Below, piece by piece: positions 7,521-13,890 of a DNA stretch of 16,537 bases. The stretch is from contig DASWFO010000058.1 in NCBI GenBank assembly GCA_036394195.1, forward strand, positions 1-16,537. Reading direction: 5' to 3'. The stretch's first letter is position 1. Each line of letters begins with the position of its first letter. The notes under the pieces were generated by a model, which was given only the letters and a program-made list of their open reading frames with translations, made no database searches and was not told the DNA's origin. Both the position numbers and the translations under genes were made by a program. The stretch comes from DATJPD01 sp036394195 (lineage in GTDB: Bacteria > Pseudomonadota > Alphaproteobacteria > CACIAM-22H2).

Positions 7521-7820
7521 ATGATCAAACTGACGTTGCTGTACGGCCACCCCGCCGATCCGGCGGCCTTCGAGCGCTACTATGCCTCGGTCCATCTGCC
7601 CCTGGCGGCGCAGATGCAAGGGATCAGGCGCGCCGAGTTCTCCAAGGTGATCGCCCCCGCCGACGGCGAGGCGCCGTTTTATCGCATCGGCGAGCTGTGG
7701 TTCGACAGCATCCCGCACCTCCAGAGCGTGCTGGCGACCCCCGAGGCCCAGAAGGTCGTGGCGGACCTGCCCAAGTTTGCCACCGGCGGCGTCACCACCC
7801 TGATGTCGGAGATCCCGTAG
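7521..7820 (+). CDS. EthD-like domain protein
   Basis: A 99-residue protein matching the EthD family in length and layout: MIKLTLLYGHPADPAAFERY, YASVHLPLAAQMQGIRRAEF (the YxxxHxPLA signature), then ELWFDSIPHLQSVLATPEAQ and a closing FATGGVTTLMSEI. EthD proteins are ferredoxin-like alpha/beta dimers; the namesake is needed for ethyl tert-butyl ether breakdown, but most members have no known reaction. ATG 7521 has AGGAG at 7511-7515 with 5 nt spacing. The gene is divergent from the SdhA remnant, whose start is at 7405, and stands alone. All parts of the domain seem intact. Confidence 0.9.
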   Translation: MIKLTLLYGHPADPAAFERYYASVHLPLAAQMQGIRRAEFSKVIAPADGEAPFYRIGELWFDSIPHLQSVLATPEAQKVVADLPKFATGGVTTLMSEIP

Positions 7821-7921
7821 GGGAGGACAGCAGTCCCTTGGCGAGGTCGGCTTGGGCGGTGTACAACCTGCCGCCGCCGGGCTCGACGTCGACCGGGGCG
7901 ACGAACCGACAGGAGAAGACC

Positions 7922-8020
7922 ATGAAAAAGGCTCATCGCAAAGGCACGCAACGGCGCAAGCGCCGGGAGCGCGAGCTGCGCCGGCAAAAAGTCGCGGCAC
8001 CCAAAGCGGCCAAGGCGTAA
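7922..8020 (+). CDS. 32-residue very basic small protein
   Basis: The frame from ATG 7922 encodes 32 residues, 15 of them Lys or Arg: MKKAHRKGTQRRKRRERELR followed by RQKVAAPKAAKA. AGGAG at 7911-7915 gives a good ribosome binding site with 6 nt spacing, which is the main reason to call a gene. Composition suggests nucleic-acid binding, comparable with ribosomal or histone-like tails, but no family is recognised. It lies ~100 bp after the EthD-like gene on the same strand and could share its transcript. It could also be chance, as short frames are common in GC-rich DNA. Confidence 0.5.
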   Translation: MKKAHRKGTQRRKRRERELRRQKVAAPKAAKA

Positions 8021-8057
8021 CACGCCGGTTCTGGACGGTCGTGCCGGCCTGCTGCCG

Positions 8058-8126
8058 TGGATCTATGTCGGCTTTCACTATCCGAGCGACGTGATCGCCG
8101 GGGCGATCGGGCGAGCGCTGCCCTAG
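8058..8126 (+). pseudogene. PAP2-family phosphatase, C-terminal remnant
   Basis: The frame reads WIYVGFHYPSDVIAGAIGRA and ends LP-stop (TAG 8124-8126). GxHYPSDVxAG is the third signature of the PAP2 (phosphatidic acid phosphatase type 2/haloperoxidase) superfamily, carrying the nucleophile histidine. The earlier motifs (KxxxxxxRP and PSGH) are not found upstream; the preceding bases are the small basic gene. This is therefore a 3' remnant of about 23 codons. Confidence 0.65.
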
Positions 8127-8171
8127 TCCTTGGAGTCGGAGATCAGCTTGGGTCCTTGGAGTCGGAGATCA
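8127..8171. repeat. 26-bp tandem duplication at a gene 3' end
   Basis: TCCTTGGAGTCGGAGATCA occurs at 8127-8145 and again at 8153-8171, a 26-bp period. It covers the 3' end of the minus-strand gene 8143-8388. Because 26 is not a multiple of three, the duplication shifts the ending: the gene now ends ISDSKDPS, while the outer copy still holds ISDSKD followed by TAG, presumably the original end. Confidence 0.75.
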
Positions 8172-8388
8172 CCTTGGTGCCGCGCCTGAGCGTGATCCGC
8201 CGCGCCGGATGCTCGGTGCACGCCGCCTTGAAGATCGCGCGCGCCAGCTCGGCACTGACAGCCCGCGCCAGCACCCGCTCGACGGACTGGCCAGACGCAT
8301 CCCAAAGCTCGACGCAATAGGGCAGCTTGCCGGACTGGCCAGCCGGACCGTCCCCGTCCTTGGACTTGTGCTGCCCGCCGTGGGCCAT
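8143..8388 (-). CDS. small hypothetical protein, PYxVELWD family (paralogue of upstream gene)
   Basis: An 81-residue protein: MAHGGQHKSKDGDGPAGQSG, then a conserved block LPYCVELWDASGQSVERVLA, IFKAACTEHPARRITLRRGT and KVISDSKDPS. The block aligns with residues ~51-110 of the gene just upstream (LPYKVELWDAAKASIEQVLA, then YITLRHKGRVLSRWNGP), so the two are tandem paralogues. ATG 8388 is preferred over 8424 because a GGGGGGA run precedes it at good spacing and the extra N-terminal residues look non-native. Gap to the upstream gene is 37 bp, so one transcript is likely. The original C-terminus was altered by a 26-bp duplication. The family is a rhizobial hypothetical; function unknown, probably a small soluble alpha/beta fold. 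Confidence 0.75.
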   Translation of the reverse strand: MAHGGQHKSKDGDGPAGQSGKLPYCVELWDASGQSVERVLARAVSAELARAIFKAACTEHPARRITLRRGTKVISDSKDPS

Positions 8389-8425
8389 CGATCCCCCCAC
8401 CGCTGCTGCCAGCGGCGCCCTCACC

Positions 8426-8758
8426 TCAATGCGTCGGCCCGTTCCAACGGGATAAGACCCGGCCCTTGTGCCGCAGGGTTATATAACGACTGGGGAACTG
8501 ACGGGTCGCCTCATAAAACGCGGCGTACCCTATGCTACCGTTGCGGGTGACGGCCAGCACCTGCTCGATGGATGCCTTCGCGGCATCCCAAAGCTCCACC
8601 TTGTAGGGCAAATCCTCGCGACCCGGCGACGCGGACGCCTGCGGCTTGTCCGCGGCGTCGCTATCGTCGTCGTCCCCCGGGGCGGAGCTTAACTGATACA
8701 GAACTCCGGACGCGACGGGAGGTTCCTCCCGCCAATTAATTTTTGTCGTGGTGCGCAT
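8426..8758 (-). CDS. small hypothetical protein, PYxVELWD family
   Basis: A 110-residue protein beginning MRTTTKINWREEPPVASGVL with an acidic linker (DDDDSDAAD, ~residues 29-37). A C-terminal domain follows with LPYKVELWDAAKASIEQVLA, AAFYEATRQFPSRYITLRHK and GRVLSRWNGPTH. It shares this domain with the downstream neighbour. ATG 8758 has GGGGAG just upstream and is preferred over the TTG at 8770. The gene is divergent from the hybrid kinase at 8881, with a 122-bp shared upstream region. The domain is common in rhizobia but without known role. A disordered acidic N-terminus before a compact domain may indicate a protein-protein contact, which is inference. Confidence 0.8.
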   Translation of the reverse strand: MRTTTKINWREEPPVASGVLYQLSSAPGDDDDSDAADKPQASASPGREDLPYKVELWDAAKASIEQVLAVTRNGSIGYAAFYEATRQFPSRYITLRHKGRVLSRWNGPTH

Positions 8759-8880
8759 CCCGCTCCCCAAGCCGACGCAGTGTGGCTACATAACGTCCGC
8801 CAGTATAAATTGCTCCCGGGGGTCAGGAAAGTGACCGCCGTGACGCGGGGGGCAAGTCACCGAGGCAACGGGCGTCCGTC

Positions 8881-11286
8881 ATGAAAGACCGCGGCGAGCA
8901 GCCGAGGAACGATGTCGCAGATCTCGGCTTGACCGACGCGCGCCGCCTGCGGCTGCTGGTCGACGCGTTCACCGACTGCGCCATCTATATGCTGGACCCC
9001 AGGGGGTTCGTCACCAGCTGGAGCGCCGGCGCCGAGGCGATCAAGGGCTACGGCTCCGCTGAAATCACCGGCCGGCATTTCTCGATCTTCTTCACGCCGG
9101 AAGACCGGGCGCAGGGAGTGCCCGAGCGCACCCTGGAGGATGCGAGGCGGGCCGGGCGCTGCGAAACCGAGGGCTGGCGGGTGCGCAAGGACGGCAGCCG
9201 GTTCCTGGCGCTCGCCGTGGTGCACGCGGTGCACGGGCCGGGCGGCGAGGTGCTCGGATTTGCCAAGATCGCGCGCGACATCACCGAGCGCCGGGCGGCC
9301 CAGGAGGCCCTGCACGACAGCGAACGGCGCTTCCGCCTGCTCGTCGACGGCGTCGTGGACTACGCCATCTACATGCTCGACCCAAGTGGCACGATCACCA
9401 ACTGGAACGCCGGCGCCGAGCGGCTGAAGGGCTATACGGCCGACGAGATCGTCGGCCAGCATTTCTCGCGCTTCTACACCAGGGAAGACCGCGCGGCGGG
9501 CCTGCCGGCGCGCGCCCTCGAGCAAGCCGCGCGCGCGGGCCGCTACGAGGGCGAGGGGTGGCGGCTGCGCAACGACGGCGGCCGGTTCTGGGCGTCGGTC
9601 GTCGTCGATCCGATCCGCGGCGAGTCCGGCGAGCTTATCGGCTTCGCCAAGATCACCCGCGACATCACGGAGCGCCGGGCGGCCCAGGAGGCGCTGCGCG
9701 AAAGCGAGCGCCAGTTCCGGCTGCTCGTCCGCGGGGTCACCGACTACGCGCTGTACATGCTCGACCCGAACGGGAATGTCATGAGCTGGAACGCCGGCGC
9801 CGAGCGGATCAAGGGCTACACCGCCGACGACATCATCGGGCAGCACTTCTCGCGCTTCTATACCGACCAGGAGCGCGCCGCCGGCGTGCCCGCCCGCGGG
9901 CTGCGCACGGCCGAGCACGAAGGCCGGTTCGAGGCGGAAACCTGGCGGGTGCGCAAGGACGGCAGCCTGTTCTGGGCCAGCGTCATCATCGATCCGATCC
10001 GCGACGAACGCGGCAGGCTGATCGGCTTTGCCAAGATCACCCGCGACGTCACGGAGCGGCGCAACGCCGACATCGCGCTGCAACGGGCGCAGGCGCAGCG
10101 CAACCAGGCGCAGAAGATGGAGGCGCTGGGCGAGCTCACCGGCGGTGTCGCCCACGACTTCAACAACCTGCTGATGATCGTGAACGGCCATCTGCAGACG
10201 CTGAAGAAGCTGATCGCCGACGAGCCCGCCGGCCGGCGGTCGCTGGACGCCATCGAGCGGGCGGCGAGCCGCGGCGAATCGCTGACCCGCCAGCTGCTCA
10301 GCTTTTCCCGCCGTCAGACGCTCCATCCCGTGGTCGTCGATCTCGGCGAGCGGCTCAGCTCGTTTCGCGCCCTGCTGGCGAGCTCCGCCGGATCGGCGGC
10401 GAATCTCACCGTCGCGGTGGCACCCGACACGTGGCCGGTCGAGATCGACGAGAGCGAGTTCGAGCTGGCCCTCGTCAACATCGCCCTGAATGCGAGAGAT
10501 GCGATGCCGCAGGGCGGGACGGTCAGTATCGTCGCCCAGAACGTCCAGCTGCGGGCCGAGGACACCCCGGCGGGACTCGCGGGCGAGTACGCGTCGCTCG
10601 CGATCACGGACACCGGCACGGGCATCGCCCCCGACATCCTGCCCAAGGTGTTCGACCCGTTCTTCTCGACCAAGCAGAAAGACAAGGGCACCGGTCTCGG
10701 ACTGTCGCAAGTCCACGGCTTCGCCCATCAGTCGGGCGGCACGGTCACGATCACGAGCGAGCTCGGCCGCGGCACGACCATCACGCTCTATCTGCCGCGA
10801 GCCAACGCCGCCGTGCGATCCGGCCCGAGCGAGCCGGGGCCGGCGGCGCACGCCGGCCACGAGACCGTGCTGCTCGTCGAGGACAACCCGGACGTCGTCG
10901 ACGTGACGCGCACCATGCTGGAAGAGCTCGGCTATCGGGTGGACGTGAGCCCCGACGCATCGGCGGCGCTCGAGGCGATCGAGCGGCAACGGCCGCCCTT
11001 CGACCTCGTCATCAGCGACATCGTGATGGCCGGGTCGATGGACGGGCTCGGCCTGGCGCGCGCCATTCGCGCCCGCCATGCGGACCTGCCGATCATGCTG
11101 GTCACCGGCTATAGCGAGGCGGCGGGCTCGGCGGAAACCGAGTTCCCGGTGCTGCGCAAGCCCTACACGATCGCGGAGCTCAGCCGGGCGACGGCGAAGA
11201 TGCTCTCGCGGGACGCCCCGCCGGCGAGCAACCTGGTGCACCTCAGCGACGCGCGGCGCGGCGGAAAAAGCGGCGAGCCGACATAA
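8881..11286 (+). CDS. cytosolic hybrid histidine kinase: three PAS domains, HisKA, HATPase, receiver
   Basis: An 801-residue sensor kinase without membrane segments or signal peptide. Three PAS-PAC units follow each other with an exact 128-residue period (LLV at residues 25, 153 and 281), each with YMLDP, a WNAGAE- or WSAGAE-type segment, GxHFSxF and a closing GFAKIxRDxTERR. A coiled segment leads to the H-box GVAHDFNNLL (His425), the N-box (Asn537 in NIALNARDAM), DTGTGI (Asp577) and GTGLGLSQVHGF. The C-terminal receiver has Glu667-Asp668, phospho-acceptor Asp713 in VISDIVMAG and Lys760 in LRKPYT. All catalytic residues are present, so it should autophosphorylate and pass phosphate to its own receiver. 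The PAS units lack a LOV-type cysteine motif; ligand unknown. The output partner is not in the window. A broken kinase of the same class lies at 5312-6705. Confidence 0.95.
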   Translation: MKDRGEQPRNDVADLGLTDARRLRLLVDAFTDCAIYMLDPRGFVTSWSAGAEAIKGYGSAEITGRHFSIFFTPEDRAQGVPERTLEDARRAGRCETEGWRVRKDGSRFLALAVVHAVHGPGGEVLGFAKIARDITERRAAQEALHDSERRFRLLVDGVVDYAIYMLDPSGTITNWNAGAERLKGYTADEIVGQHFSRFYTREDRAAGLPARALEQAARAGRYEGEGWRLRNDGGRFWASVVVDPIRGESGELIGFAKITRDITERRAAQEALRESERQFRLLVRGVTDYALYMLDPNGNVMSWNAGAERIKGYTADDIIGQHFSRFYTDQERAAGVPARGLRTAEHEGRFEAETWRVRKDGSLFWASVIIDPIRDERGRLIGFAKITRDVTERRNADIALQRAQAQRNQAQKMEALGELTGGVAHDFNNLLMIVNGHLQTLKKLIADEPAGRRSLDAIERAASRGESLTRQLLSFSRRQTLHPVVVDLGERLSSFRALLASSAGSAANLTVAVAPDTWPVEIDESEFELALVNIALNARDAMPQGGTVSIVAQNVQLRAEDTPAGLAGEYASLAITDTGTGIAPDILPKVFDPFFSTKQKDKGTGLGLSQVHGFAHQSGGTVTITSELGRGTTITLYLPRANAAVRSGPSEPGPAAHAGHETVLLVEDNPDVVDVTRTMLEELGYRVDVSPDASAALEAIERQRPPFDLVISDIVMAGSMDGLGLARAIRARHADLPIMLVTGYSEAAGSAETEFPVLRKPYTIAELSRATAKMLSRDAPPASNLVHLSDARRGGKSGEPT
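8953..10104 (+). repeat. three tandem 384-bp PAS-PAC coding repeats
   Basis: Units start at 8953, 9337 and 9721 with no length change between them. The second and third units are closest in protein sequence (WNAGAERxKGYTADxIxGQH in both), while the first is more diverged (WSAGAEAIKGYGSAEITGRH). The equal length shows in-frame unit duplication. Confidence 0.85.
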
Positions 11287-11373
11287 GACCGGCCCGGCCA
11301 GGTCGGGAGCTCGGCACCCTCGCCGCGGCGCCGGCGGCCGCATCGACCTGCGGCGCCGGGTCGGGCGTATCGA

Positions 11374-12099
11374 TCAGATCAGGCGAACCGCCACGTGGCC
11401 GTTCTTGGCGGCAAAGGCGAGATATTCGTACTTACGCTGACGCCCGTCGACGAACTCCTGGAACGCACGGAACTCGTGCTCCTGCCAGTTCGGATAGTTG
11501 AAGTACTCGTCGAACACGATGACAGACCCCGGCGCCAGACGGTCGGCCAGCAGATCGAGCACGGCCTTGCTCGAGGAATAGAGATCGCAATCGATGTGAA
11601 CCAAGGCCGCCGGCTCGTTATGCCGCGCCAGGAAATCCGGCAGGACATCCGAAAACCAGCCGACATGCAGTCGCGCATTGTCGGGGACGGCCGGCAGCCG
11701 CCCGGCGGTCGAGAACTTGCCGCGCTTCTCGAACGTGCCGTGCCAATCCTCGGGCAGGCCTTGGAACGAGTCGAAGCCATGGACGGTCCGATCGGTCCGC
11801 CGGGAGAGATGCCGGAGGCTGTCGCCGCGCTCGACGCCGAATTCGAGGATCATGCCCTCGGCCGGCGCTCTCGACAGCGCGAAATCCAGCAGGTCCCAGC
11901 GGTCGCGCACCAGCATGGCCTGGCGCATGTGGCGCTGGATGTACTTCACGCTCTCCCGCTTGGCCGCGAGTTGCAGATCGAGCGCGAGATTGCGCCCGTA
12001 ATAGATCAGCGCAAAGCGGTTGAAGAGCCGCTCGCTGAGGCGCGGCCGCCGTCGCGGGGAGCCGCGGCCAAACCAGCGTGCGATGAGCCCGGTGTGCAT
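11374..12099 (-). CDS. TylF/MycF-like SAM-dependent methyltransferase
   Basis: A 241-residue class I methyltransferase of the TylF type. The SAM-binding loop is ILEFGVERGDSLRHLS (residues 84-99), followed by HGFDSFQGLPEDWHG (107-121), with Asp110 in the position that usually binds the ribose. HIDCDLYSSSKAVLD (169-183) and VIVFDEYFNYPNWQEHE (193-209) hold the acidic residues that bind the divalent metal in MycF (here Asp170, Asp172 and Asp197 are candidates). TylF and MycF O-methylate macrolide sugars; relatives outside macrolide clusters often modify surface polysaccharide sugars. No glycan genes are nearby, so the substrate is unknown. ATG 12099 is preceded by GAGAGG at short spacing. The N-terminal ~50 residues are basic. 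The gene is convergent with the kinase gene, 87 bp apart; I see no T-run terminator in the gap. Confidence 0.9.
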   Translation of the reverse strand: MHTGLIARWFGRGSPRRRPRLSERLFNRFALIYYGRNLALDLQLAAKRESVKYIQRHMRQAMLVRDRWDLLDFALSRAPAEGMILEFGVERGDSLRHLSRRTDRTVHGFDSFQGLPEDWHGTFEKRGKFSTAGRLPAVPDNARLHVGWFSDVLPDFLARHNEPAALVHIDCDLYSSSKAVLDLLADRLAPGSVIVFDEYFNYPNWQEHEFRAFQEFVDGRQRKYEYLAFAAKNGHVAVRLI

Positions 12100-12362
12100 T
12101 CAACCTCTCTTGCGCATTGGTACGAAAGCGGCGCCACTAGGTCAACTCACGGCGCAGGCGCGATTAGCCGGCGCAGCAACGGGCCACCATCGGCGGCAAT
12201 CCGGAACGCTCAAACATTGTGCGGGAGGAACGGCCACCGGCCACGGAGCACGTTTGAGCCCGTGTGCATCATCTGACGCCGGCAGATGGGCATTTTCGGC
12301 GGCGACGGAACAGTCGGCGAGCTAGGCGGTTTTCGCATCAGGCTCAGCAAGGAGACTAAGCA

Positions 12363-12596
12363 ATGGCGCTAACCAGGAAAGCTGGCGCCAGTGGCACCGG
12401 CAGCCGCACCAACACCAGCCGCCGCTCGCCAGGCGCGCGCGCGGCGGGCAGCACCTCGCGGATGAAGCGCGGGAAGCAAGCGTCCGGCTCGGTCAAGGAT
12501 CTGGCCCAGGAGGCTTGGGCAGGCGTGGAAGCCACCGAGAAGGCAGCCGAGCGGCAGGGCGGATCGCGCTCGAGGGACACGGATGAGACGCATTGA
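12363..12596 (+). CDS. small basic low-complexity protein
   Basis: A 77-residue protein rich in Arg, Ser, Gly, Ala and Lys (MALTRKAGASGTGSRTNTSR, later SRMKRGKQASGSVKDLAQEA). Only the middle, about residues 43-65 (SVKDLAQEAWAGVEATEKAA), looks helical. AAGGAG at 12349-12354 with 8 nt spacing before ATG 12363 supports translation. No family is recognised; composition suggests a disordered, perhaps nucleic-acid-associated protein. Minus-strand frames cover the same bases but lack such a ribosome binding site. The 263 bp upstream (12100-12362) contain no gene I can support and should hold the divergent promoters for this gene and the methyltransferase. Confidence 0.6.
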   Translation: MALTRKAGASGTGSRTNTSRRSPGARAAGSTSRMKRGKQASGSVKDLAQEAWAGVEATEKAAERQGGSRSRDTDETH

Positions 12597-12704
12597 GCGC
12601 CGGTCGGCGCCGGCGAATCCTACAAACGTACGCGCCGGCAGGTTTTTCCTAGGTGTTTGCCAACGCCGGTCTCAAGTATTTCCCGCAGCCGTGCGGCCGA
12701 AGTG

Positions 12705-12753
12705 TTGCGCTAGCCTGATCTTGCGCTAGCGTGATGCGGTGAACGAACGTTCG
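12705..12753. repeat. 16-bp tandem repeat and 10-bp palindrome upstream of a small gene
   Basis: TTGCGCTAGCcTGATc (12705-12720) is followed directly by TTGCGCTAGCgTGATg (12721-12736), 14 of 16 identical, each containing the palindrome GCTAGC. CGAACGTTCG at 12744-12753 is a perfect 10-bp palindrome. They lie 29-77 bp before the ATG at 12782, a reasonable place for operator sites, but no regulator is identified. Confidence 0.4.
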
Positions 12754-12781
12754 CTGATGCGCGGGAGGGGGAAGCACGGAC

Positions 12782-12949
12782 ATGGCGATCGATCTCGCGC
12801 AAATCGCCGGGCCTTGGGTCCTGACCCTGCTCGCGGTCCTGGGTCTCGGCGGCCTGTGGATCATGGTCCGGCACACGCAGGGCGCCCCGCCGGACGCAGC
12901 ACCTTCAGCGTCGCGAGTGGCTCCCCCGCGGGGCCTCGGCTGGCGCTGA
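12782..12949 (+). CDS. 55-residue single-pass membrane protein
   Basis: The frame from ATG 12782 encodes MAIDLAQIAGPWVLTLLAVL, GLGGLWIMVRHTQGAPPDAA and a Pro/Arg-rich tail ending GLGWR. Residues ~9-29 form one convincing hydrophobic helix ending at an Arg, so the tail probably faces the cytoplasm. A GGAGGGG run at 12764-12770 lies 11 nt before the ATG. No family recognised. The 3' end overlaps the 3' end of the minus-strand gene 12905-13120 by 45 bp (convergent overlap). It is short, but its hydrophobic pattern is not expected from the shadow of that gene because most of it lies outside the overlap. Confidence 0.6.
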   Translation: MAIDLAQIAGPWVLTLLAVLGLGGLWIMVRHTQGAPPDAAPSASRVAPPRGLGWR

Positions 12950-13120
12950 CGCCTCGTCCGGCCACGACATCAGCGGCTTGGCGATAAGGTCGATCTGATC
13001 GGCCATCCGTTCGTATTGCTCGGAGATGTCGAGCAGCTCCTGGCGGATCCGCGGCGGCTTGCCATGGGCCAGAACGCGGAGACGGCGGGCGTTGTCTCGG
13101 TAGTCGTCGGATTTCTGCAT
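12905..13120 (-). CDS. small helical hypothetical protein
   Basis: A 71-residue protein, MQKSDDYRDNARRLRVLAHG then ELLDISEQYERMADQIDLIA and a Ser/Pro/Arg-rich tail. The pattern YRxxAxxLRxLA ... IxExYExxAD marks a large family of short rhizobial proteins of unknown function; a relative in this window is at 5025-5198. ATG 13120 is preferred: the frame continues upstream to 13207 with other starts, but the family usually begins right before this DYR motif. No clear Shine-Dalgarno is visible. It probably folds as a helical hairpin. Confidence 0.7.
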   Translation of the reverse strand: MQKSDDYRDNARRLRVLAHGKPPRIRQELLDISEQYERMADQIDLIAKPLMSWPDEASAPAEAPRGSHSRR

Positions 13121-13245
13121 AGCGTGCACGTGCGACGGTGGTGAAAGTCCCTTCCAGGCGATCCGCTCAGGCCAAATCGCACTGATTACAACGACAAAAC
13201 CCCGCAAAGGTTAATAGGTTCCCTTACGTGTCACCTGACCCAGAC

Positions 13246-13288
13246 TTGACTCTGATGCTTCTAAGATATATCTTAAGATATATCGTAA
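13246..13288 (+). promoter_or_regulatory. putative promoter and palindromic operator of the PadR gene
   Basis: TAAGATATATCTTA (13262-13275) is a perfect 14-bp palindrome, directly followed by an overlapping near-palindrome TTAAGATATATCGTAA (13273-13288). TTGACT at 13246-13251 and TATCTT at 13269-13274, 17 bp apart, fit a sigma70-type promoter, so the palindrome would cover the -10 box. The site lies 20-46 bp before the PadR start, which suggests autorepression. The AT-rich site stands out sharply from the GC-rich surroundings. Confidence 0.65.
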
Positions 13289-13307
13289 TCCTTCAGGAGA
13301 AAATGAG

Positions 13308-13877
13308 ATGCGTTGCAACCACTTAGGCGATCACCACGGACGCCGGCGCTTCGCGCATGAGCCATTTGGACGCGGCCCGTTCGGCCAGCGCGGCCGCATG
13401 GGCCGGGGCTTCGGCCGGCGGCATTTCGAAAGCGGCGACCTCCGCTTTGTGATCCTCCATCTGCTGGCCGAGAAGCCGCGCCACGGCTACGAAATCATCA
13501 AGGCGATCGAAGACCATTTCGGCGGCATGTACAGCCCGAGCCCGGGCGTGATCTACCCCACCCTGACCCTACTGGAAGAGCTGGGCTATGCCGGGGTCGC
13601 CGCGACCGAGGAGGGCGGCAAGAAGCTCTACGCCATCACCGACGCCGGACGGAACTTCCTGGCCGAAAACCGCGCCACCCTCGATGAGGTCCTGGCCCGG
13701 TTCGAGGCGATCAGCCGCGCCTATGGCGGCGGGCCGGCGCCCGAAATCCGGCGCGCCGTGCATAATTTCAAGCTCGCCCTGTCGCTCCGCCTCGGCAAAG
13801 GGCCGCTCAGCGAGGCGCAGGTGCGCGACGTCACCGCCGCGATCGATGCCGCGGCGTCGGCCATCGAGCGCAGCTAG
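13308..13877 (+). CDS. PadR-family transcriptional regulator, YqjI/NfeR-like
   Basis: A 189-residue repressor. An N-terminal Arg/Gly/His-rich extension (residues 1-42, with Cys3, His5, His9, His10, His17 and His39) precedes the winged helix: GDLRFVILHLLAEKPRHGYE (43-62), then YSPSPGVIYPTLTLLEELGY (75-94) and the wing EEGGKKLYAITDAGRNFL. A C-terminal helical part (about 125-189, NFKLALSLRLGKGPLS and AIDAAASAIE) should form the dimer. The same layout, with a metal-binding His/Cys-rich extension, is seen in E. coli YqjI (NfeR), which represses the ferric reductase gene yqjH in response to metals. AGGAG at 13295-13299 is 8 nt before ATG 13308; an ATG at 13303 is in another frame. Metal sensing here is inference from the extension. 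The strong upstream palindrome suggests autoregulation. Confidence 0.9.
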   Translation: MRCNHLGDHHGRRRFAHEPFGRGPFGQRGRMGRGFGRRHFESGDLRFVILHLLAEKPRHGYEIIKAIEDHFGGMYSPSPGVIYPTLTLLEELGYAGVAATEEGGKKLYAITDAGRNFLAENRATLDEVLARFEAISRAYGGGPAPEIRRAVHNFKLALSLRLGKGPLSEAQVRDVTAAIDAAASAIERS

Positions 13878-13890
13878 GCAACGGATAAAA

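Noticed and set aside
8802..8809. TATACT (minus) and TATAAA (plus) boxes between divergent genes, considered as promoters
   Set aside because: No acceptable -35 hexamer at 16-18 bp on either strand; plausible place, but the evidence is too thin to list.
9558..11114. Long plus-strand frame inside the kinase gene in another phase
   Set aside because: Composition is almost wholly Arg, Ala, Gly and Pro, as expected for a shifted reading of a high-GC gene.
8857..11343. Very long open frame on the minus strand opposite the hybrid kinase (about 828 codons)
   Set aside because: It mirrors the GC-rich kinase gene, repeats with the same 384-bp period, and has Arg/Ala/Gly/Val-rich text without domain motifs; it is a codon-bias shadow.
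11287..11373. GC-rich repeats (CGGCGCCGG twice) between convergent genes, considered as a bidirectional terminator
   Set aside because: Neither strand has a T-run and no stable simple stem with a short loop is evident.
11395..12276. Plus-strand frame of 293 codons opposite the methyltransferase
   Set aside because: The minus strand has clear SAM and metal-binding motifs and a ribosome binding site; the plus frame has none.
12306..12335. GGAAC followed by GGTT-like bases, considered as an EcfG general-stress promoter before the gene at 12363
   Set aside because: The spacing and -10 element do not match GGAAC-N16/17-CGTT.
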